From Gigaspora rosea (lineage: Eukaryota > Glomeromycota > Glomeromycetes > Diversisporales > Gigasporaceae), in assembly GCA_003550325.1 (NCBI GenBank), contig QKWP01000140.1:311967-375966 (forward strand): a stretch of DNA of 64,000 nucleotides. Direction: 5' to 3'. Both the position numbers and the translations under genes were made by a program. The notes under the pieces were generated by a model that did not search any database, was not told the origin of the DNA, and saw nothing but the letters and a program-made list of their open reading frames with translations. Positions 55,600 to 64,000 of the stretch are shown piece by piece. The first letter of the stretch is position 1. Each line of letters opens with the position of its first letter.

Positions 55600-57249
55600 C
55601 AGTGTTGGCCCCTGGACTGGACTGGTCCAGTGGACCTCTACTGGACTGGACCAGTCCAGTCCAGTTCCAGTACTTACTGGAACTGGACCTAAATAATAAA
55701 TATGTATATACGAATAAAAATAAATTATATTTATAAAATTTCTATAACTATAATTATATATTGTATTAGATTTGTCTAACTATACAAATATATTAACTTG
55801 TATTTATTAATTAAATAACATCTAAATTTTGCTACTATACAAGTTTTGATCTTATAAACAATTTAAAATATCAATATATTAACTTTTTTTAATATAATTA
55901 GACATCTAACTAAATTAGTATTGTAATTGTTTAGTACTTAAATTTTGCTTTTATATAAGTTTATTTTTCTTATTTAGTATAATTAAGTATTTAACTAAGG
56001 AAATTGCTAATTTACACCACAGGTGATTATCACCTGTAGTCAATTTACCAATTAAAATTCAGGATCAGGTGTAATATGTAGATCAATTTTTGTGTAACAA
56101 AAACAAAAAATTTTTTAAAAAATTGCTAAAATTGCTACTAATCTAAAATTTTGTCTATGAAACTACTTTTTTTTATACAAAAAAAAAATTTCTCGCTAAA
56201 TTTTGGTATAAACTATGCCCCCTGCCCCATCCCAGTTCTCACCCTTACCCTAATATTAAAGAGATTTGATTTTTATTTAATAAGAGTTGTTTGTTTTGTT
56301 TATTTTTTTATGCATTGTAGATCACAGGTGATAATTACCTGTGGTGATTATTAGTTATTTTCTTTAACTAAATTGGTATTGTGATTGTTAATATCTAAAT
56401 TGTATTTATACAAGTTTTAGTTTTAATTAATAAATAATATTTAGTATAATTAAGTATTTAACTAAATTGGAATTGCAATAGTTAATATCTAAATTNTTTA
56501 GTATAATTAAGTATTTAACTAAATTGGAATTGCAATAGTTAATATCTAAATTTTGTATTTATACAAGTTTTAGTTTTAATTAATAAATAATTTATAATAT
56601 GAAAACTGGTCAATCCAAATAAACTTTTTTATGTAATATACAGTTACTTAGATAAGTAGGCAGAGTGATTAATTGAGTAGTTACTGTGATTAATGAAAAC
56701 AATTAATTAATATAAAAGTAGTTTGCCAGTTAACTAAATTCATTATCATATTTTACACCATGAATCTTTAGTAAAATCACTATAAAGATTACTTTAATTA
56801 ATCTTAGTGCTTGTGCACAATCTCAAGATATCTTTAATCTTAATATTATATATATATTCCTATGATACTATTAATACGTAATAAGTTATATAAAAATATA
56901 AATAAAATTTGTAGTTTTGTTAATGCCTATAGATTTGTAGACCCATATAAGTTAAAGTTCCTAACAGGTACTAGTAGTACAAGCTTTCTAGCAGTAAATT
57001 TCTGGAATAAGATAAAAATAGAAGGCTTTTGTAAAGCTAAACTATTAAATTTTGAATTTTTGGGATCATAGTTATATATTGCTATTCAGCAATCAGCATA
57101 TATATGTGTACAAATTATATAAAGCCTATAGCAATAAAAATTTTTTAGACAAATCATGTGAAATTGGACTGGACTGGAACTGGAGCTAGTTCCAGTGGAA
57201 CAGTCCAGTCCAGTTTTTAAAACTGGACTTAGGACTGTACCTAACACTG
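55600..57249. mobile_element. hAT-like element, ggactgg-rich ends (1.65 kb)
   Basis: Left end cagtgttggcccctggactg, right end complement cagtgttaggtacagtcc. Subterminal ggactggac/gtccagtcc clusters at 55,613-55,690 and 57,165-57,235. The left border is fixed by comparison with the intact LTR at 53,662. The flanks agtgtcac and agtggagt match only at 4 of 8 bases, so a duplication is not shown. Inside, 56,025-56,350 is a small foldback (caggtgattatcacctgt, mirrored acctgtggtgattatt). Frames at 56,151-56,354 and 56,862-57,071 have no motif I recognise. Confidence 0.65.
56440..56552. repeat. Exact 56-bp duplication around one N
   Basis: The 56 bases at 56,440-56,495 recur identically at 56,497-56,552, separated by a single N (56,496). 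This looks like an uncollapsed overlap at a contig join rather than biology. Confidence 0.85.
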
Positions 57250-58109
57250 AGTGGAGTAAGCCGGGTATTAGCCTATATTATAGATCGCTTTGAGTTCATG
57301 TAATTTTTACGTAAACTGCTAATAAAGTAGAGCATGGTTGTTAAGTTAAAAAAAATATATATAAGCACTTTTTAACTAAATTAATCCAGCACTAAATAAA
57401 AAAATAAGATAATTACTAATTTTAATTATGAATAAATTATTGGTTACACAAATTTAAATTGACTAATAAAATGGTAAAAACAATTAATTATATATATATA
57501 TTTATATATTTATTTAAGAAATTCTATTTTTATCTAGAGTAAATTAAAATCTATTTTTATAATATAAGTTTGTATAATATTTATTAAAGTTTATCTACTT
57601 TAACTATTAATTAACCAATTTATAGAATATTTAGTTATAGTAGTTTGTATTGTATAATTTAATAAAAATTATATATTTGAAGACTTTAATACTAGTAAAA
57701 ATTAAATTTCTTTATATATTTTATATTTATTTTACATTTATTTTATATTTATTCTAAAAAAATTGTATATAGAGACATGTCTCTATGGAGACTCTATATA
57801 TAGCAGCCAATTATATTTAGGGTTAGTAAAATTTCTTTTGTGTTTTTTATTAATAATGTTAGAAAGTTTGTATCTAATTTTAATTAGTCAATAATAAGCA
57901 ATGTTTCTATAGTCACGTGCTCACTTTTGATTGGTTATTTATATATAGAGTCTCTATAGAGAGTATTTTTATAAAATTACACACTTTATTTATATATATT
58001 TTATTTTATAATAATCTAAATAATATGAACTATTTTATACTATCTAATACTACAAACTTATACTAATATCTAACCCTAATACTAATTATACTACAATTTA
58101 ATCTCATAT
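57250..58109. other. AT-rich stretch with small foldback
   Basis: 57,768-57,965 has ends tatagagacatgtctctatg and complement agtctctatagagag, probably a ~190-bp MITE; it contains tatttagggttagtaaa. No gene seen. Confidence 0.5.
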
Positions 58110-59352
58110 GGGCCGATTTGAGTTCATAAGTAGTACTTATTTTTTTAAACTTAAAGCTAAATAACTTTTGATTTACTGGTCTATTTTAAATAATTTTACT
58201 ACCAAAATGTTTGTCTCTTTAAAATGATTCCAATAAGTTCATAATTATTAAATCCAATTACAGGAATATGAGAAAATGTGCTATCAAATAGGTAACACAC
58301 CTTTAGGGTTGGACAATTGAAGACCTAGATCTAAAAGAAGTGCAGTAAATCACATAATTTTCAAGAAGAGTCTGCCACCTATTATGCCCTATATATATAT
58401 AGTATAAATAGCCAATAATATTGAAGTAAAATTAATTTTTAGTTAATTGCAGATAGTTGCTACATAGTAAAGTCTAAATTTTACTAAGCAAATCGATTAA
58501 AATCACTTAAGTAAACTTATTCAGCAGGTCAAAATACACCTAACACAATATTTTTATAAGTATTAAAGTATTTTTATTAATTGACTTTTGATTTTTACAT
58601 TTGACAGAAAAATTAAAATTTTTTAAAAAAATATATTTACTCTACAATCGACTAAAGTTGCTACATAGTAAAGTCTAAATTTTACTAAGCAAATTGATTA
58701 AAATCACTTAAGTAAACTTTATTTAGCAGGTCAAAATACACTTATCACAAAATTTTTATAAGTATTAAAGAACTTTTTATTAATTGACTTATAATTTTTA
58801 TGTTTGTCGAATATATTTTTTAAAAAATTTTAATTTTTTTGTCAAATGTAAAAATCAAAAGTCAATTAATAAATACTTAAAATTTTGTGATAAGTATATT
58901 TTAACATGCTGAATAAGTTTACTTAAGTGATATTAATCAATTTGCTTAGTAAAATTTAGTAAAATTTAAACTTTACTATATAGTAACTTATGTCGATTGT
59001 GGAGTATCTTATTTTCAATTCAAAGACATTTTTGAGTTTTTTTTAAATATTATAAAATTTGGTTGTCAATAGTCCTATCACTAGGGGTCAGGACCTATAT
59101 AAACCCTAATTACGTAATTTACTGCACTTTTCTAACCAATTGTCCAACTCTAAAGGTGCATTACCTATTTGATAGTACATTTTCTTGTGTTTCTGTAATT
59201 GGATTTTAATAATTTTGGGCTTGTTGGAATTGTCTCAAAGAGATGAACATTTTGGTAGTAAAATCATTTAAACTGGACCAGTAGATCAAAAGTTATTTGG
59301 CTTTAAAATTTAAAAAAAATAAGCACTACTTATAAATGACTCAAATTGACCA
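58110..59352. repeat. 1.24-kb nested inverted repeat
   Basis: Outer arms of ~245 bp, 58,110-58,360 and 59,110-59,352, pair diverged copies (ctaccaaaatgtttgtctct against agatgaacattttggtag; acctttagggttggacaatt against aattgtccaactctaaaggt). Inside, a ~190-bp unit (cttaagtaaacttattcagc) occurs twice in direct orientation (58,457 and 58,655) and once inverted (58,810-59,000). The outer arm also matches 643-700. Confidence 0.8.
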
Positions 59353-60754
59353 TGTATTAACTCTGATTTTATACTACTATTTGACTTTTTTTTGTTTATT
59401 TTGACGCACCCAAAAAATATAGTTTCATGATATGCAATATGTGTAGCTGGTTGACACCAATAAAATTTAAAGCATATGATTTAAGATATGTCGTATTACA
59501 ATAGTATTACAGTACAGCAGTATTTACTAGTTACAATAAATCAAGATTTTTAATGATATTTTCAAAACATATTTGAAAAGAGCTTAGAAAGCTTTTCAGT
59601 TAGAGTAATTGCTAAACATTTGGGTGCTAATAGGTCTTCAGTAGGTTGAGTTCTCAAACAATTTTATGTATTGAAAAATTATAATTATTAAGACTTTATC
59701 GACAAATATTAATAAAATCTTGTGCTTTTTTTCAAACCAGTTGACAACTCCAGATCATATTTAATACAGTATATTTATAGTGCCTACTTGTAGAATATGT
59801 GTGTTACATATTAAAAGTCTTAAAATACAGGCATGGGTATTATTTCGAGAGTTTACGGTTTATATATATTTAATAAACAAAGTTTGCTATGATAAGTTAT
59901 CAAAGTCAATTATATAATAAACAACCATAAGAAATTGGGTAAACTTTAATATGAACTAGAACCTACGATATATTTATTACGTCTATTTCAAACTATATAC
60001 TATGTTATATTCCAGTTTAAACTACTGTGCTACGTCTTAATTCAAATTGTCTTGCTATATTCAGTTCAAACTATTTGTGCTAAGTCCATTTCTAACTACT
60101 GGTACTGTGCTAAGTTCAGAATCTAACTACTATGTAGTGTATTGACTCGACTATGTTATGCTCAATCATTGATTGATTAGTTCAATAATTGAGCACCAAT
60201 TAAGGGGCTTGAGCAACAATAAGTCAATTAATGATTAATAGTGCTAATCAATCAAATGAATATATATTTGATCAACTAAATGTTTTTTGATTATATATAT
60301 CAGAAAGATAACAATTTATGCACAATAGTTACCTTTCTAAAATGTAATCATATTTTAGTTTATATTAATTATAACGTAATCAAATTAAATAAAAGCCAAT
60401 TTATTTTTCTATACCAGGAAGCATTTCAAGTTATTTATTTATACGAGCAGTTTTTTCTGGTTTGCATATTAGGATGTATCACGTAATGATATGAAAGCGT
60501 TATAAAATCTGTTTATACCAAATGCAGATTACATCACGTTTTTTTATTTTGTTTATTGGCTTGTGACATCCACTTGCCATTTGTTAATTGAACTAATTAG
60601 ATAATCTATAATTGAACTCTCTATGAATTCGACCCGTCATTAATCACTCTTTGTTAAAGGAGAAAGTAAGTGCTTTTATATTTTCTCAATATACCTGTAT
60701 TATTAAGTAGATTATGAAACATATCACTATATCGAGTACGTTGACTTTAATGAC
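59353..60754. repeat. AT-rich stretch with ~30-bp tandem motif
   Basis: 59,950-60,140 repeats units like gttcaaactactgtgctac; related units recur at 62,480-62,600 in the same orientation. Short palindromes of attgattaatga/tcaatcattgattgat type lie at 60,160-60,280. The frame at 60,280-60,486 has no motif. No gene supported. Confidence 0.5.
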
Positions 60755-61165
60755 TATTGAAATTTAGTTAATTTTTTAAAAACGAATTTTTCGTCTTCAA
60801 CAAGAAATGAAAAATAGTTAAGAATGGATAAATACCTTTGTTTGAACGAATATGGATCCTGTCAAAGAATAGGAATTGAAGTTTTATATAAGTTTTTAAA
60901 AACTAATTTTTCATTTTCGACAAGAAACGAAAAATAATTAGAAATAAATGAAGACTCCATTTGAACGAAAACGAATCTTGCCAAAGAATAGGAATTGAAA
61001 TTTAATTCAATTTTTTAACGGCATCATTTGAACAAAAATGGATCTTGCCAAAGAATAGGAATTGAAATTTAATTCAATTTTTTAAAAGCAAATTTTCATC
61101 AAAAGGTAATTAGAAATGAATAAAGGCTTCGTTTGAGCACCAAAGAATAGGAATTAAAATTTTAC
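60755..61165. repeat. ~130-bp tandem repeat, three to four units
   Basis: Units share caaagaataggaattgaa followed by tttaattcaattttttaa and aattagaaatgaat; later units are shortened by internal deletion. Non-coding. Confidence 0.8.
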
Positions 61166-62130
61166 GACTTACGATATTTAGTCTTATTGTAGTATTGTAA
61201 TATATATTAGTTACCTGATCTTAATAAATTACATATCTGATTCTTATTCATCGAAATCAATAAATAACTTATCGAATTTGGTCGAATTATCATCGGCAAA
61301 TTTTTTTACTGTGTCCCAGAATTTATGAAAACAGCAACTATTAACTTAATATCCTTCCACTCATACTTAAATCCAAACTATAGATGCTCTTGGTGCAATT
61401 GGTATTAGTTACATTGTATATAAGATAAAACAACGGTTAATTCTAAAATAAATAGAAATATGAAAAAAAGAAGCCAAACTTAAGAAAGTATTGGGAAGTC
61501 TCTATCCTATTAATGCCGCTACTAAGAAAAAATACTTCTTAAACCAAGTGTCCAATCTTTGTAGGATCAATTTTATTATATTCAAAGATATTAACATGTC
61601 CATCAAAAAGTGCCGAATAATAAAGGTTAATTAATCTTGTGTTATGAAAAATTTCACACGTGTAATTTTACTTCGTTATATTAAACATGACTATGCTTCG
61701 AATTTAGGTACTTTAAAGTATTATAAGATAACTATTAAATTACTGCGAAGTACCTTAATTGGTACTGTGAATCTTTATCTGTACTTTGAATATTAAGAAC
61801 TTTATAGTACTTTTGGTACTTCAAAGTAACCATAAAGTACACTAAAAATCTGGATATGGCAATACATAAATGCTATAGGGAACTGATTTTCTTTATCGAA
61901 AAACCGATAATTTTTGGGGTAGTATAAAAAGTCACAGTAATGTATAATTATGATTTGCATAGTATACCATGCACTCCAATGTTGAATGGCACAATTTGAA
62001 TGCCACTCAACTGCCACCCGAACTGCTATTCAATATTTTCATGGACATGAATATCTGTCAAGTTATATGATAGCATTAAATAGCAGTTCATGGCAGTTTA
62101 AGTGGCATTTAAATTTGCTGTTCAACATGG
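61166..62130. repeat. Small inverted repeats, no gene
   Basis: 61,700-61,850 has several gtactttaaagta/tactttgaagtac palindromes. 61,977-62,131 is a foldback: caatgttgaatggcacaatt and aactgccacccgaactgcta pair with tagcagttcatggcagttta and ttgctgttcaacatgg. It may be a ~150-bp hAT-like MITE, but no duplication is clear. The minus-strand frame 61,802-62,017 overlaps this foldback and is a shadow. Confidence 0.55.
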
Positions 62131-63520
62131 TGAATTTTTTAAATTTACTAGAAACTATCTAGTAATTTAAAAAGTACTATAATTTAGGTTACCTGGATAA
62201 TATTATAAACTAGTTGATATATTTAACATGGATTATCTAGGTAACTATATATAACCTCTAAGAGTGATGTAATTATATAAGATCGTATTATTTGATTTGA
62301 TAAATATAATATAATCGATTAATGATTGGTCTAATGATTGATCGATTATATATACTCGAGGTTATAAATTATATTCTTGTTCGATCATACTCGATCAAGT
62401 ATATATAATTGATGTTTGATCAATTAAAAAAAATTTTTTTGATCAATTATCGATCAACAGTTTTTTTGTCAAGTCAATACCCTACTACTATGCTATGTTC
62501 AGTTTTAACTACTGTGCTACATTCTAATATATTCTGTTCTAGTTCTGTTCTAACTACTGTATTATGTTTGTGACTACTTTTTTATGTTCATTCAAACTAT
62601 CGTTCTAAAAAAAAAAGAATAGTATATACAGTTAAATACCATAATACTATTTGTTATTACAGTATTCAAGCAAAACAATTTAAATAAATGTGTTCACTGA
62701 TTGAAACATGACAAAACCTGTCCTGGAAATCTAAACTGTGCGATGTCAAGGTAATGTACTCGTAGTTGACATTTTAAACTCTAAAAAGTATTATAATAAA
62801 AATATGTAAGTTTTAAATACTAAGTTAGTCTTAAAGATTCTTTTAACAATAGATTCTAGCTATATAGTATATATCTATAGTTTGAAGGATTGGTTGACCC
62901 ACGAATGATTAGTTGGATGTAAGAAGTATATAATAAAATAATGTGCATCAGTTAATTTGACTTTAATTTTGAGATCAGATTATATCAAAATTGGTGATCT
63001 TTTTTTAAAATTATATTAAAAATATGAACCTAAAAATCAAATCGGTGAATATGATTTCAAATTTTATACTACTATTTATAAAAAAAAAAGTGAAATAATA
63101 TTAAATGCTATTAATAAAACAACATTTCAAGAAAATTAAAAGATATTAACAAATAAGGCAACCAATAGTAAAATAATACTATAAAAAAAATAAAATACTA
63201 CTAATTAAATAGCAATATGAAAAACCCAAATATAGCAATGCACTAGTAAAGGTAAACTTAATAAATAATAGCAATTATACTACTTTCTATAATATTATAT
63301 TGTTATTTACAAAATATAAAAACACAATAACAACAATTGCAATACCAACTAATAATAAAATTAAATATAAAACCAATAACAATACCAACCAACAATTATA
63401 CTAGCAATAATAATACTAACAACAACTAGAAATATTATACAGTTATTAAAAAAGCTAGTTAAATAATTAATTAGTAAATTGTTTTTAAATAAAAAATAAT
63501 AAACCTTATAATAGACAATA
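62131..63520. other. AT-rich stretch, no gene seen
   Basis: Contains tcgatcat/atgatcga and ttgatcaatt palindromes around 62,320-62,460, the second copy of the ~30-bp motif array (62,480-62,600), and an A-rich, nearly G-free section (63,290-63,440). Confidence 0.4.
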
Positions 63521-63527
63521 AAATAGT

Positions 63528-63870
63528 ATAACTTTAAAATGCATCAACTTTTTGTAGAGATATTATTTTTAAAAGTATTTGGCAAATTTCAAGAGCTTAT
63601 TATAATAAACAAAGTTACTGATCAGATTTTTAAAATGTTGCCTTTATAAAAAGGTATAGTACTTTAAAGTTAGTTAAAATGAAACATATAGTAATTATAT
63701 ATAAAACAATAGTAATCTTTAAAAGCATCAACTTTTTATAGAGAAAGTTTTTCAAAAAAATATTTTCAAATTTATAAAACGAATATTGCTCTACAAAGTT
63801 ACTGGTCAGTTTTTAAAAAACCTCTTGCACAAAAAATTATAGTGATTTAAAAATTGAAACATGTTGAGTA
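63528..63870. repeat. ~180-bp tandem duplication
   Basis: Two diverged units, each with gcatcaactttttgtagaga, then acaaagttactgatcag about 85 bp later, then ttaaaatgaaaca-type sequence. No coding content. Confidence 0.65.
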
Positions 63871-64000
63871 TAGGCTTCTTGCTCCATATAAGTATTTTTC
63901 AATTATTTACTATAGATTTTTTCTTAAGAATTGAAGCACACAGCATTCTACTACTATATAAGGTAACTTGTCATATAACACTGTTCTTTACTATAAAATT

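Noticed and set aside
55592..57257. 8-bp duplication for the hAT-like element at 55,600
   Set aside because: Flanks agtgtcac and agtggagt agree only in the first four bases, and the right flank does not continue the interrupted LTR, so a rearrangement is likely.

Overview
This is a very AT-rich, intron-bearing, transposon-saturated eukaryotic window. The two recognisable host genes are a fungal-type seven-transmembrane receptor and a KRE2/MNT1-type (GT15) mannosyltransferase, both cut by GT-AG introns mostly of 75-100 bp. Together with a decayed protein-kinase fragment of the expanded HxDLHxxNIL type, degenerate MULE and LTR elements and extreme AT content, this suggests an early-diverging fungus, most likely an arbuscular mycorrhizal fungus (Glomeromycotina, Rhizophagus-like). 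That assignment is inference from style, not from a database hit. There are no operons, no convincing tRNA or rRNA genes and no CRISPR array.

Layout. 1-3,345: hairpins, a degenerate tandem array and two TA-flanked MITEs. 4,018-7,340: a dead FAR1/MULE transposase gene (FAR1-like domain, MULE core, SWIM finger, CCHC knuckle) with two MITEs inside. 7,940-14,671: a 6.7-kb inverted-repeat element with a 9-bp target duplication, whose ends are built of degenerate TACCGACAA repeats; it carries a 1.6-kb palindrome-of-palindromes and a 4.2-kb LTR retrotransposon. 14,700-22,000: low-complexity sequence, a 978-bp hAT-type MITE, a 539-bp foldback, interstitial TTAGGG-like repeats and a second palindrome-of-palindromes. 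22,000-29,000: AT-rich sequence with no gene I can support, a 46-bp minisatellite and one MULE-type MITE. 29,086-30,795: the receptor gene (4 exons, 482 codons). 31,400-38,930: dense inverted repeats, including a ~1.9-kb inverted repeat split by a hAT MITE. 40,417-41,061: a second copy of the MITE at 2,081. 41,292-44,215 (minus strand): the mannosyltransferase gene (7 exons), with a 1-kb foldback in its last intron and an in-frame TGA in exon 5. 45,523-49,857: a 4.3-kb hAT element with a perfect 8-bp duplication, an assembly gap and further insertions. 51,528-53,332: another element with satellite-like ends and a pogo-like MITE. 53,340-57,249: a damaged LTR pair enclosing a kinase fragment, the second LTR being interrupted by another element. 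57,700-64,000: nested palindromes and tandem repeats.

How it fits together. The dominant content is non-autonomous DNA transposons. Many boundaries can be fixed from the sequence alone because the target-site duplications are intact: 8 bp for hAT, 9 bp for MULE-like, TA for Tc1/mariner or pogo. The only intact-looking protein gene is the receptor. The mannosyltransferase has correct splice phases throughout but a premature stop. Calls of family and organism rest on motif recognition without any search.
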